From contig JAKLDR010000031.1 in the NCBI GenBank assembly GCA_022703445.1, positions 1 through 43,449 of the forward strand: a stretch of 43,449 nt of DNA, in the 5' to 3' direction. Made by a program: the position numbers and the translations under genes. The DNA comes from Planctomycetota bacterium. GTDB lineage: Bacteria; Planctomycetota; SZUA-567; JAKLDR01. This document shows positions 17,614-25,682 of this stretch, piece by piece (position 1 is the first letter of the stretch; every line of letters begins with the position of its first letter). The notes beneath the pieces are model-generated. The model was not told the origin of the DNA. It did not search any database and worked only from the letters and a program-made list of their open reading frames with translations.

Positions 17614-18260
17614 AGTGGGGCAAGCTGTTACGTGAGGGAATACTGGCTCTGGGCGGGCATGCACGGACCTGGAGGTTGATTGTCATGGTTAGCATTATAG
17701 CTGTGAGCGCGTACGGATGTCATCGCCGTTCAGAATCACAGTGCCGGAACGGGCGGAAGGCTTTAACATATAGCGAGCCAACAGAGTCTGCATACTGGAA
17801 TGAACGAAAGCAACTAGTATATAATACACCGATAATGGGCAAGTATATGGCTGGTTTGCTGAAGGCCTTCGCGCCTCCGGTAGTTGATGAGATCGTAGCA
17901 AGAGGAGATGCTGCAAAACCGCACTTGCAGGCGTGGGTGATGCATCCCAGCGCCGAGTTGAGGTTTTGGTCTATATATATGCTTGGTGAAGTCTCCTCAA
18001 GCAGAGCGGACCTCGAATTCCTGACAGAATTGAAGGATGATCCTCAATGGCGGCGGCAGACTGAAAAGCTGCGCCGTGGTAGTCTGGTGCTCGGTGTCTT
18101 GGGAAGCAGCATCTTGGTGGCCCAAGACAGAGTGCTCAGCTCGGATTCCGTGAAAAGGGCCACCGAGACTGTAGCGGCTGAAACGGCTCAGCCAACTGTG
18201 GACGGCTCGGAGGCCGAAATGAAGTCGGAAGGGACGATGACGAGGCGAATAGGGAACTGA
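17607..18260 (+). CDS. Probable immunity lipoprotein for the RHS tail, HEAT-like
   Basis: Overlaps the RHS stop, as immunity genes for RHS toxins usually follow directly, and shares the AT-richer composition of the toxin tail. The N-terminal part carries a hydrophobic run ending in Cys (WRLIVMVSIIAVSAYGC), consistent with a lipoprotein or membrane anchor although the lipobox is imperfect. The segment AKPHLQAWVMHPSAELRFWSIYMLGEVSS resembles a HEAT-type helical repeat. Start is uncertain: GTG 17607 or 17610 gives coupling to the RHS gene, while ATG 17685 has GGAGGT 8 bases upstream but a very short signal. Immunity function is inferred from position only. Confidence 0.6.
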   Translation: MVKWGKLLREGILALGGHARTWRLIVMVSIIAVSAYGCHRRSESQCRNGRKALTYSEPTESAYWNERKQLVYNTPIMGKYMAGLLKAFAPPVVDEIVARGDAAKPHLQAWVMHPSAELRFWSIYMLGEVSSSRADLEFLTELKDDPQWRRQTEKLRRGSLVLGVLGSSILVAQDRVLSSDSVKRATETVAAETAQPTVDGSEAEMKSEGTMTRRIGN

Positions 18261-18539
18261 AGGATGTTCCGGGCCTGGCCCAGGCACCAGTGGATGGGAG
18301 GGAGGCCGGATAGAGGGCGGGAGATGACGGGGCGGATGATCAGAAACATGAAGGTGAAGGCCAAGGGCTGAAATGAGCCGCAGGCAGGCCTTCTCCCTAC
18401 GGTTGTACGAACGCTCGGCTGTCGGGCGGCGTGTCTCCGTTTCGAGCGGTCAGGCTGGCGTCTTCAGGCCAACCTCCATCCAGTCGAGCGCACCCGGATT
18501 CTCAGTATCAAAACGAGCCCCCGCTACCATCGACCGTAC
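18261..18539. other. Non-coding stretch between the immunity gene and the integrase terminator
   Basis: No convincing gene. Short open frames here lack ribosome sites and recognisable content. The composition is GC-rich and partly purine-rich near 18280-18370. I see no tRNA to serve as an integration target. Confidence 0.5.
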
Positions 18540-18574
18540 AGGGACTTGCAGCAATGCAGGTCCCTTTCTTTTTG
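18540..18574 (+). terminator. Strong intrinsic terminator upstream of the integrase
   Basis: AGGGACTTGCA (18540-18550) pairs with TGCAGGTCCCT (18555-18565) with one G-T pair and a GCAA loop, followed by TTCTTTTT. This would end transcription coming from the RHS/immunity unit. Confidence 0.85.
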
Positions 18575-18590
18575 GCGTTTTTCGGCTCCA

Positions 18591-18609
18591 TGTACAGTAA
18601 AATGTACAG
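18591..18609. repeat. TGTACAG direct pair, 12-bp period
   Basis: TGTACAG occurs at 18591-18597 and 18603-18609. The same heptamer pair with the same 12-bp period recurs at 39489-39507. It lies between the terminator and the integrase start, a position suited to an integrase arm site, attachment site or operator. Function is not established. Confidence 0.5.
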
Positions 18610-18683
18610 TACGCTGAGGGAAAAGGGCCTCAGACCGCCGGCACGCCCCAGAGGGAGCGGGAGCCGAGTGAAGGGGCCCTGCC

Positions 18684-19883
18684 ATGGCAGGTCTGATCAG
18701 GAGGGGGAAGTACTACACGGCGGTATTCCGGGTGGGTGGGCTGGAAATCCGGAGGGCGCTTGGCACGGACTCGTGCCAGGTCGCGAAGGAGAAGCTCCGC
18801 CAGCTTGAGACGGAGATGGCCCAGGGGAGTCTCAATCCGCTTCCGGGGAAGACGCCCGTCGGAGAGATCATCACCGCGTATGTGGATCATCTGCGGGCCA
18901 CGAAGACGGCCAAGAGCGCCCAGGTAAGCATCTATTATCTCAGGAAGATGTTCGGGGTGGTCTGTCCGGCGCTGACGGTGACGAGCCGCAGGGTCACAGC
19001 GGCCTGCATGAAGCGTCCGCCTCTCGCTGCCGCTGGCCGCGCCCGGCGGGAGCCTGTCATCCCGGCGAACTACATCGAGGAGGTGACCACCGCCCGGATC
19101 TCCGACTTCATCCACAGGAGGGTCAGGGACCAGGGGCTCGCCCCCAAGACCGCCAACCGCTACCGGGAGGTCATAACCCGGCTCATCAACTGGGCGATGA
19201 AGGAGCGGGGCCTGCGCATGCCCATGAACCTCAACCCGGGCGCGGCCGTGGCCAGGTACCGGGAGCGCGCGCCCCGGATCGTCTTCCTGACCCTGGCCCA
19301 GATCGAGGCCCAGCTGGGCGCCCTGGAGAGCAGGCCGCAGCTGCGGGCCATGGTCGCCATGTACATCTACGCGGGACTCCGGCGCGAGGAACTCCTCTGG
19401 CTCCAGCTCGGGGACGTCGACCTCAATGCCGGACAGCACGGCATGATCCGGGTCCAGGCCAAGGAGGTGGATGGCGACCGCTGGCAGTCGAAAACCGCCG
19501 TCAACCGGACCGTGCCCATCAGCCGCGCTCTGCGGCAGATCCTCGACGGCTACCAGCCCCGGGTGGTCCCCGGCAACTGGTACTTCCCCAGCCCCCAGGG
19601 CAACCGCTACGACCCCGACAACTTCTCGAGCGAACTCCGCACCGCCCAAAAGGCCGCCGGCCAGAAATGGACGTGCCTCCATTTCCGCCATACCTTCGGG
19701 TCACAGTTGGCGCAGAAGGGGGAATCCCTCTACAAGATCTCCACGCTCATGGGCAACTCACCGGAGATCTGCCGGCGGCACTACGCGGCCCTGATTCCGG
19801 AGGCCATGGTCGATACGGTGGAGTTCCCCGACGCCAAGCCAACGAAGCAGCCGAGGATCATGCCGGCCCTGCGGCTGGCGTAG
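18684..19883 (+). CDS. Tyrosine recombinase/integrase, 399 aa
   Basis: Phage-type site-specific integrase that cuts and rejoins DNA through a covalent phosphotyrosine. The catalytic domain has R233 (AGLRREELLW), the block CLHFRHTFGSQLAQKG with R335 and H336, H366 and the nucleophile Y367 (RRHYAAL). The position three before R335 is Leu rather than the classical His, with His one residue later; from memory the related family often reads CLDFRHTFGS. The N-terminal part has an Arm-like segment (LIRRGKYYTAVFRVGGLEIRRAL) and a SAM-like core-binding domain. The ATG at 18684 is preceded by AAGGGG. It lies next to TGTACAG pairs and upstream of the toxin/immunity arrays, so it may have mobilised them. 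Confidence 0.93.
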   Translation: MAGLIRRGKYYTAVFRVGGLEIRRALGTDSCQVAKEKLRQLETEMAQGSLNPLPGKTPVGEIITAYVDHLRATKTAKSAQVSIYYLRKMFGVVCPALTVTSRRVTAACMKRPPLAAAGRARREPVIPANYIEEVTTARISDFIHRRVRDQGLAPKTANRYREVITRLINWAMKERGLRMPMNLNPGAAVARYRERAPRIVFLTLAQIEAQLGALESRPQLRAMVAMYIYAGLRREELLWLQLGDVDLNAGQHGMIRVQAKEVDGDRWQSKTAVNRTVPISRALRQILDGYQPRVVPGNWYFPSPQGNRYDPDNFSSELRTAQKAAGQKWTCLHFRHTFGSQLAQKGESLYKISTLMGNSPEICRRHYAALIPEAMVDTVEFPDAKPTKQPRIMPALRLA

Positions 19884-19898
19884 CAGTCAATCGTTCCG

Positions 19899-19930
19899 CG
19901 AGGGGGCTCTCTTCAACAAGGGCCCCCTCG
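19899..19930. terminator. Intrinsic terminator between convergent integrase and FGE-fold gene
   Basis: CGAGGGGGC (19899-19907) pairs perfectly with GCCCCCTCG (19922-19930) across a 14-base loop; pyrimidine-rich CTCTTCCC follows. It lies between convergent genes and could serve both. Confidence 0.75.
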
Positions 19931-19966
19931 CTCTTCCCACGGCCACAATCAGACTATCTAGGTTAG

Positions 19967-20914
19967 TCAGTGCCCCACAGGGCTGAGAACCACCCGGAAG
20001 CCGACGAAGTTGCGGTCACGATCCGTCGGAGAGATCCGGTCGCGACTGGCCGAGCGGCTGTGCGCCGGGGGGCGGTTGCCCCAGCATCCACCACGCACTA
20101 CCCGAAGCGAACCAGTTGCCGGCCCCGGCGGATCACACTTAGGGCTCTGGGCATAGTAACCTTGCTCATGCCAGTCCTCGCACCACTCCCACACGTTGCC
20201 GTGCATATCGAAAAGGCTCCAGGCATTAGGCTTCTTTGCGCCCACGGAATGAGAGGTGTTCTCGGAGTTAGCCTCATACCAAGCGTAGTCTACCAGCGTC
20301 TCGTCGGCGTCTCCGAAGCAAAACCGTCCCCGTGTTCCCGCTCGGCAGGCCCACTCCCACTCTGCCTCCGTCGGCAAACGAAACTGCCCCTTTGTCTTTC
20401 CCAGATAGTTCAACTTCTTCAAGAACTCCTGACAGTCGTCCCAGCTCACCCGCTCTACTGGGTTCACGGTGCTCTTGAACCAGCTGGGATTGGATCCTGC
20501 TACCTTCTGCCATTGTTCCTGAGTGACCTCGCACTTGCCGAGATAGAACGGACGAGTGATCGTCACCCAGTGCTGCATCTCATCCTTACTCCGGTCCTTC
20601 TCTTCCGGCGGGCTGCCCATCCTGAACCGGCCGGCGGGGATGAGGACCAGGTCGAGGGAAACGCCGTCGCCGAGGTCGACGGACTTTTCGACGGGGAGGG
20701 AGAGTTGCTGCGCGGCCGCAGCCTGCCGGCGCTTGGCCTCGTCGGCGTCGAACCACCAGACGGTGTACGTTCTCCAGAACCAGGCCCCGAAAAGCCCCAG
20801 CACGACCACGATACCCACCGCCACGTAGAAGCCGGTCAGGCTGCGGCCAGGCTTCGGCGGCTCGTAAGGCTTGGCATCCAGCGTCTCGTCTAACTTGACC
20901 GGCTCTTCCGGCAT
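19967..20914 (-). CDS. Membrane-anchored SUMF1/FGE-fold protein, 315 aa
   Basis: Residues 28-48 are a single membrane span (FYVAVGIVVVLGLFGAWFW) after a Pro/Lys-rich N-terminus. From residue about 85 to the end is the formylglycine-generating-enzyme (SUMF1) fold: LVLIPAGRFRMGSPPEEKDR, YLGKCEVTQEQW, NPVERVSWDDCQEF, RLPTEAEWEWACRAG, DMHGNVWEWCEDW, RVVRGGCW and GFRVV. True FGEs oxidise a sulfatase Cys, but many members act as carbohydrate- or partner-binding domains, and no sulfatase is nearby, so the activity is not assigned. It is transcribed towards the integrase and is separated from the mini-RHS locus by about 500 bp carrying R2 repeats. Confidence 0.9.
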   Translation of the reverse strand: MPEEPVKLDETLDAKPYEPPKPGRSLTGFYVAVGIVVVLGLFGAWFWRTYTVWWFDADEAKRRQAAAAQQLSLPVEKSVDLGDGVSLDLVLIPAGRFRMGSPPEEKDRSKDEMQHWVTITRPFYLGKCEVTQEQWQKVAGSNPSWFKSTVNPVERVSWDDCQEFLKKLNYLGKTKGQFRLPTEAEWEWACRAGTRGRFCFGDADETLVDYAWYEANSENTSHSVGAKKPNAWSLFDMHGNVWEWCEDWHEQGYYAQSPKCDPPGPATGSLRVVRGGCWGNRPPAHSRSASRDRISPTDRDRNFVGFRVVLSPVGH

Positions 20915-21221
20915 AGGCGCGGTCCTCCTGCCGACTCTAGTCTATCCCGCCCCCGCGGGCGCCCCAGGTATCTTCCCGAAGGCCGTCGGTGAGCAGGTCA
21001 TTGGGTGATGCTTCCCACTGCCCGATTCTCGCCACCCCAGCGGAAGGCGCAAGGCCGTGGGACCGGTCCCCAAACACCTGTTTACGGACCGGCCTCCGCC
21101 GGCGCTCAGCCTCCTCTGAGCCCGAAGGCAGAACCGTAAGGGGTTTTCGGACCGCCCTCCCAATCTGTACCGCAGACCAGCGGTGGACGGCTTCACTCAG
21201 AGATGCTCTGCCCTTGCCATG

Positions 21222-21298
21222 CCTTCGGAGAGATCGTGGGCATTGGACTGGTCGGTTTCGCTCTCCCTTTGCCCGTTCAGGGGCGGTGGACGGGTACA
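21222..21298 (+). repeat. 77-bp direct duplication, copy 1
   Basis: Matches 25683-25759 gaplessly with one mismatch by my reading. Its right end contains an R2 element. Confidence 0.85.
21269..21297 (+). repeat. R2 repeat copy 1
   Basis: Shares GTTCAGGGGCGGTGGACGGG with the copies at 23739 and 25730. It belongs to the R2 family whose fuller form is GCCTATTCAGGGGCGGTGGA. It lies 3' of - strand gene 21427-21702. Confidence 0.7.
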
Positions 21299-21322
21299 CC
21301 AGTGGTCGGTTTCCCCTGTCAT

Positions 21323-21350
21323 CTTGGCCCTTCGGGGTCGGTGGCCCCTT
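21323..21350 (+). repeat. R2 repeat copy 2 (diverged)
   Basis: CTTGGCCCTTCGGGGTCGGT followed by GGCCCC; preceded by GTCAT as in copies 6 and 7. Confidence 0.5.
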
Positions 21351-21426
21351 TCACACCGTAAGCCGGACGCTCATCGAATCCGGCCTGCGTGTGGTTGGCT
21401 CGTGGACGACCTCGACAGCGGAGCTG

Positions 21427-21702
21427 TCAGGGTTGCTTGCCAGCGTTCTGCCCCCCGTCCAGTGCAGCGTCGTCCTTTGGTTCGGCAGCTTTGGCCGACT
21501 GTGCCGCCTTCTCGGCCGCCACCTTCTTCTTCCGCCTATCATGCTCCACTATGGCACCGAGAACTATCGAGCAGATAAGGAGCGTGCCAATGCCTTGACC
21601 AATCTTCTCGAAATCGGCTCCTGGGTTCACGAGCCAAGCCACGACGCCAACCACGATGCCGATGCCTATGGCTATCAGCGGGAACAGGATGAGTCTGCTC
21701 AT
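21427..21702 (-). CDS. Small two-span membrane protein, 91 aa
   Basis: Residues about 4-24 (LILFPLIAIGIGIVVGVVAW) and 36-52 (IGTLLICSIVLGAIVEH) form two membrane spans. They are followed by a charged, Ala/Lys-rich cytoplasmic tail (HDRRKKKVAAEKAAQSAKAA). ATG 21702 has GGAGGGAGC just upstream. It follows the YwqK-like gene on the same strand with a 55-bp gap and may be a second partner of the mini-RHS toxin. No family is recognised. Confidence 0.6.
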   Translation of the reverse strand: MSRLILFPLIAIGIGIVVGVVAWLVNPGADFEKIGQGIGTLLICSIVLGAIVEHDRRKKKVAAEKAAQSAKAAEPKDDAALDGGQNAGKQP

Positions 21703-21757
21703 GCTCCCTCCCCGACTTCTCTGCCCCGAACTAGGGAGAATGAGTTATGGCAATTGG

Positions 21758-22189
21758 CTACCATCTGCCAAACTTCTGTCTATTAGCAAGCAGCATCTCC
21801 CAATCCTGACCACCAGGACCTATCACGAATTGTGAACTCACCCGACCTGTGAGGTCAAACTCCAACATGCTTACCTTGATGCCGTATTCATAGAAACCAG
21901 AAGCCTTAAGACCTCCATCAGGGTAGAACTCCTCGTAGAACCCATGGTGGCCCCCATTGCGGCACTTGTATCTTTGCCGCAGAACGCCGCTCGGGTACCA
22001 TGCCCGAGACTCCCCATCTTTGAGACCATCTTTGTATTCATGTTCGGTTATGCCACCATCAACCACATTAACAGCAACACCGGTGAACGCAACCCCGGCA
22101 CAGTACTCGAGCGAGTCATCTCCGTACTCGAGACATTCCTCGTGCACTTTGAGCATTTCAGCCTCCAGACGCAGGTTGCCCTGACTCAT
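21758..22189 (-). CDS. YwqK-type MORN-like antitoxin/immunity protein
   Basis: Contains repeated G-x-x-x-Y-x-x-G-type strands (HEYKDGLKDGESRAWYPSGVLRQ, GFYEEFYPDGGLKASGFYEYG) typical of the YwqK/MORN-variant fold. In Bacillus, YwqK is linked to the YwqJ deaminase toxin. This gene overlaps the 3' end of a mini-RHS gene whose tail carries a YwqJ-like deaminase signature, so toxin and immunity match both in family and position. ATG 22189 was chosen as it starts just inside the toxin gene; an alternative ATG is at 22210. Neither has a strong ribosome site, so translational coupling is likely. Confidence 0.78.
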   Translation of the reverse strand: MSQGNLRLEAEMLKVHEECLEYGDDSLEYCAGVAFTGVAVNVVDGGITEHEYKDGLKDGESRAWYPSGVLRQRYKCRNGGHHGFYEEFYPDGGLKASGFYEYGIKVSMLEFDLTGRVSSQFVIGPGGQDWEMLLANRQKFGRW

Positions 22190-23621
22190 TGCCGAGACAC
22201 TTCGGTTCATCACTGAGGCACTCGACGCCCTCTGTGATAAACTTGCAGTTGCCACACCTCTCCACAGGGGAAAGAGGACGACCACCCTTGAAACTGCGTA
22301 GGCGAAGATTGTATAGCAGGAAGTTTGATAGGCCAGCTCCTGGATTGGCCATCATTGACCGGCCAAGGACGTGGACTTCCGAATGAGATCCGGGTAGGCT
22401 CGGATGTCGTCCTGGAGGGCACGACTTAATCCGTGATACGATGATCTCCGGAGCTACTGCCGGAGGGGCTTCATGGTTGAAATCCGTTAGGACGCGGCCG
22501 GCCATTCTGTCCAAGCAACCTGACTCCACAGGACCTTTGCCTTTCCCGATATTGGCCGCAGCCTCATCTTCCATCATGGCCCTAAACACAGCCTCTTGCC
22601 ATTCAGCCAGGGTCGTAAACTTGTCGCTTATCGGCACCGGTTTGGTTCCAGCAAGGCTTCTGGGCGTTACAGGGGGAGGCGCCGGCTTTGTAAACGGCAC
22701 ACGATTCAGGCCAACAAACTCTCCGGCTGTACCGCTCTGTGAGCCGCCGCCCCGCATCGCAAGCAAGGATAGCCCGGTCTGTCCCATCCCCTCCCCGAAC
22801 GCAATCGGGTCTTCATCCACGACCGCCACGACGCTCCGGGCTATGCCCATGCCGGCACCGCTCGGCGGGAACGTGTTGATGAATACTTCTCCGGTGGTTT
22901 CAATCTGCTCCCCGACTCCATATTGGCCAGCATCCTTCTTCGCACAAATAGACTGATAGGTGCTGCTGGCGGCCATCTTTCCAACCACGTCCGTGGAGAG
23001 CCGGAAGGAGAAGTCGCCTTTAGCCCACATCTTCCATCGCAGATGATTGGCTATGCAGAAACCAGGCATGTAGGCATGTATGATCGAGCCCGCATCGTAG
23101 AGCGTACTGCCGGCCTCAACTACGCCATGCGTAACCCCCATCGCCGATTGAGAGACAACGTTTGAGTTCCCAGCGCACTTTCTGGCGTCTAACCTCTCTT
23201 TGTCGGTTGGATTCCACTCGCCGGTAGTTATCCAGTCCCAAAGCCCCGTTCCAAACGGGTCCCTGCCCGTAACTGGATTTGCCCCTGGGAACCCATACGG
23301 ATTGAACAGCGGATCCCCACCCAGCACCGGATCCCTCTGCAGGAACCTCCCCGTCGCCGGGTCGAAGCTCCTGTTCCGGTAGTCATAGATCCCCAGCCCC
23401 GCGTCGAACGTCCGGCCCTGGAACGTCGGGTCGGTGCGGGCCGGACTGTTACCGCTTATGTTAATGCGCTCGCCGAAGGCGCGATACTGGAGCTTTTGCG
23501 TCCTAAGTGCCTGTAAATATGCCCGTTTACGCCAGTCTGGGCCGGACCTGTCAACGTCGCAGAGGCCTTGGGGGCTTACGGCGGCGACCAGGACGAGGGC
23601 CAGAAGAAAGGCGCGGGACAT
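22158..23621 (-). CDS. Secreted mini-RHS toxin with YwqJ-like deaminase signature, 487 aa
   Basis: Residues 1-21 form a Sec-type signal (SRAFLLALVLVAAVSPQGLC), so the product is probably exported. Residues about 46-124 contain only the RHS core-associated module (FQGRTFDAGLGIYDYRNRSF, DPATGRFLQRDP, ending DPFG at 121-124) without the YD-repeat shell. The rest is the variable tail. Near its end HSE (413-415) and CGNC (456-459) give the H-x-E plus C-x-x-C zinc site of cytidine-deaminase-fold toxins, closest to the YwqJ group, and the adjoining gene is YwqK-like. Nucleic-acid or nucleotide deamination is therefore inferred, not shown. A middle segment rich in Gly/Ala may mediate membrane passage. 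Confidence 0.82.
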   Translation of the reverse strand: MSRAFLLALVLVAAVSPQGLCDVDRSGPDWRKRAYLQALRTQKLQYRAFGERINISGNSPARTDPTFQGRTFDAGLGIYDYRNRSFDPATGRFLQRDPVLGGDPLFNPYGFPGANPVTGRDPFGTGLWDWITTGEWNPTDKERLDARKCAGNSNVVSQSAMGVTHGVVEAGSTLYDAGSIIHAYMPGFCIANHLRWKMWAKGDFSFRLSTDVVGKMAASSTYQSICAKKDAGQYGVGEQIETTGEVFINTFPPSGAGMGIARSVVAVVDEDPIAFGEGMGQTGLSLLAMRGGGSQSGTAGEFVGLNRVPFTKPAPPPVTPRSLAGTKPVPISDKFTTLAEWQEAVFRAMMEDEAAANIGKGKGPVESGCLDRMAGRVLTDFNHEAPPAVAPEIIVSRIKSCPPGRHPSLPGSHSEVHVLGRSMMANPGAGLSNFLLYNLRLRSFKGGRPLSPVERCGNCKFITEGVECLSDEPKCLGNESGQPASGG

Positions 23622-23627
23622 GGCTTG

Positions 23628-23680
23628 AATCCTACCCGGACGGCGGCGGCAGTCCAGTCAACGTGCGGGGCAGAAACACC
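23628..23680 (-). promoter_or_regulatory. Conserved upstream region of mini-RHS 1
   Basis: On the - strand it contains TTGACT (23661-23656), as in the large RHS promoter, and an AGGA ribosome-like site before ATG 23621. It is nearly identical to 25554-25606 before the second mini-RHS. A -10 box at proper spacing is not evident. Confidence 0.5.
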
Positions 23681-23738
23681 GTGGGCCGGATTTCTCCGGC
23701 CCGCAGCGGTCGTTCGTTCTGGCCTTCCTCCGCCTCCC

Positions 23739-23770
23739 TTTGCTGCCCGTTCAGGGGCGATGGACGGGTA
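23739..23770 (+). repeat. R2 repeat copy 3
   Basis: GCCCGTTCAGGGGCGATGGA followed by CGGGTA. Lies between mini-RHS 1 start and the stop of the gene at 23789. Confidence 0.65.
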
Positions 23771-23788
23771 CAGGTACACTGGTCTCCT

Positions 23789-24136
23789 TCAGGCCGGGAC
23801 AATGGGCACACCTATAGGAAGTAGGTCACTCGGAGTTGCCACATTCCTCATTTGCTCGTACGCTGCCTCACGATTGTTAACGCCGAAGGCCAGCTCATCG
23901 ACTCGTCCTGTTGAGTGGTCTATGCGGTATATGGCGTAAGCTTCAGCGTCGGGGGAGACCGACTCTTTCGGTGCTGGAGCATATATCATGAGGACAAGAA
24001 CCTTCCCGCCCGCCTTCTCTACAAGGCGTCTCTTCTCGTAGTCTGACCGCTGCTCCTTGAGTCCAATACAGTCACAGCTAGGATGCCTAGTGCTGAATGC
24101 CCTAATTACCATCTCAAGCGACTTGCTCTTGAACAT
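23789..24136 (-). CDS. Candidate immunity gene of the second mini-RHS locus, 115 aa
   Basis: Family not recognised. The protein is cytoplasmic-looking (FKSKSLEMVIRAFSTRHPSC, KVLVLMIYAPAPKESVSPDAE, YAIYRIDHSTGRVDELAFGV) with alternating strands and helices of the type common in immunity proteins. The ATG at 24136 has GAGGAGGAG 6 bases upstream, so translation is well supported. It follows the pseudogene mini-RHS by 145 bp on the same strand, and an R2 repeat lies just past its stop. Immunity function is inferred from position. Confidence 0.6.
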   Translation of the reverse strand: MFKSKSLEMVIRAFSTRHPSCDCIGLKEQRSDYEKRRLVEKAGGKVLVLMIYAPAPKESVSPDAEAYAIYRIDHSTGRVDELAFGVNNREAAYEQMRNVATPSDLLPIGVPIVPA

Positions 24137-24281
24137 GCCAACTCCTCCTCGCGCTACGGTTGCGTCGTCGCGGCTTCACTTCGTTGCAGTCCGAGACATC
24201 ATCGATCTCTCTTGGTCTGCTAGTGGGCCGAGCTGCATGCGCAAAACATCCAAAGCATTCATTGTGCGGGATGGAAGCGAG

Positions 24282-25548
24282 TCAAGTCCCGGCGGGTAAT
24301 AGGGCCGCCCCTTCACCCGGCCAAGCATTATCTTGAGTCCATTGCATATAAGATGGAGGCTGCCCATCCACGAAGAGCTCCAACGGTGCCCACAGTTCGA
24401 GCTCAGGGTCGTAATGGTAGCCGGGGTAACCGGCGGCAGACTTCGGGATCTCAAAAGTCTTGCTGGGGTCATGTGCAAACCTCAACTTCGGCACAACGAG
24501 CGGTATAGCATGTAGATTGGCTCTACTCCATGCAGTAAGAGCTGCAGAAAAACAGAACAGTGCTTTGACATTCGGAACCGCCGCCAGCGCTGGAAACAAG
24601 ACGGGCATGCGAGTAAAGGAGTATGTCCCTTCCAGAAGGTAGCGTCCCGCCCTGTGAGATGTGGGAAGCACGGTCATTCTGAAGTAGCGTCCGATGGCGT
24701 GGAGCATCTCCCCGTCTGCCCTCCAGAGCACATGAAAAGGGAGATAGCTGCGCGTGAAGCCAACTCGCATGACGCCAGGCCCAGCAAAGGCCCTTATCCC
24801 AGCACGTCCGATCCCCGTCAACAGAGAGCGGACCAAGAAGATATCCGTTGCCATCAAAGCCCCATAGCCGAGAACACTACTGACTTGCCCGCCACGCTCT
24901 GCTTCGTAGCGCATCAACTTGTACGAACCGTAGATAGGAATGAGGCTCTTCCCAAAGCCGACGGGCTCCACCATGTCCTTGTTCTCTCGAACACCGAGTA
25001 TATGCAGCAGGTCCTCCGAGGTCTTGACACCCGAGAACCATTCACCAGCAATCTCCTCCACCCTTGCCTTAGATATCTTCAGCGGCAGCCAGTTTGCCTG
25101 GGGATGTTGCCCAATGACGATATAGTTCGGGTCGTTCATCTCAATGTGCCCCACGTAGAACTCTGTTCCGTTCAGGCCACCAAAGCCCTCAGGGACGTAG
25201 TAGACCTTAGTAACCTGCTTCTTCCCAAGGAGTGCTGCTTCATAGCGAACCCAATCATCCCCCATCGGATCCACATTCCCGACCGGATTATTCCCCATCG
25301 CCGCATACGGGTTGAACAGGTTCCCCTCATCGAGCACCGGGTCCCTCTGCAGGAACCTCCCCGTCGCCGGGTCAAAGCTCCTGTTCCGGTAGTCATAGAT
25401 CCCCAGCCCGGCGTCGAACGTCCGGCCCTGGAAACTCGGGTCGGTGCGGGCCGGGGAATTGCCCGAGACGGTGACGCGCTCGCCGAAGGCGCGATAGCAG
25501 AGCTACGGCGGTGATGAGGGCGATGGCCAGGACGGCGGCGCGGAGCAT
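24282..25548 (-). pseudogene. Second mini-RHS toxin, frameshifted after the signal peptide
   Basis: ATG 25548 begins a signal-peptide-like segment (LRAAVLAIALITAVALLS). The RHS core (YRAFGERV.. FQGRTFDAGLGIYDYRNRSF.. RFLQRDP.. VDPMGDD) continues in another frame. Relative to mini-RHS 1, the ATG-to-YRAFGE distance is 83 nt shorter (52 versus 135 nt), which is not a multiple of three, and TAG precedes the core in its own frame. The core plus tail is open to 24282, the longest start-bounded part being GTG 25337-24282 (351 codons). The tail has a hydrophobic stretch (SVLGYGALMATDIFLVRSLL) and no recognised toxin signature. Either a dead secreted toxin, a reservoir of toxin tail, or a sequencing error. 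Confidence 0.8.
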
Positions 25549-25553
25549 GGGAT

Positions 25554-25606
25554 GAATCCTACCCGGACGCCGGCGGCAGTCCAGTCAACGTGCGGGGCAG
25601 AAACAG
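25554..25606 (-). promoter_or_regulatory. Conserved upstream region of mini-RHS 2
   Basis: Near-identical to 23628-23680, including TTGACT at 25588-25583 on the - strand and the AGGA before the start codon. Confidence 0.5.
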
Positions 25607-25656
25607 TCTGCCCGCGGTGGCCTTACGCCGTCTGCGGGCAGGATGAACTCTGTCGG

Positions 25657-25681
25657 CTTGGCCTATTCAAAGGCGGTGGAC
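25657..25681 (+). repeat. R2 repeat copy 4
   Basis: GCCTATTCAAAGGCGGTGGA preceded by CTTG. Lies between the mini-RHS 2 start and gene 25788-26273. Confidence 0.65.
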
Positions 25682-25682
25682 C

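Larger units (their letters stand above)
20915..21426. other. 512-bp gene-free stretch carrying two R2 repeats and one arm of a 77-bp duplication
   Basis: No reading frame here has a credible ribosome site or family signature. It contains a 77-bp block (21222-21298) repeated with a single mismatch at 25683-25759, and R2 copies at 21269-21297 and 21323-21350. It probably represents module-boundary debris downstream of the small membrane-protein gene. Confidence 0.6.

Noticed and set aside
20937..21299. 120-codon - strand frame upstream of the FGE-fold gene
   Set aside because: It lies across R2 repeats and the 77-bp duplication, has no ribosome site and no protein-like pattern.
24176..24262. 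28-codon frame between mini-RHS 2 and its candidate immunity gene
   Set aside because: No ribosome site and no recognisable pattern; likely chance.
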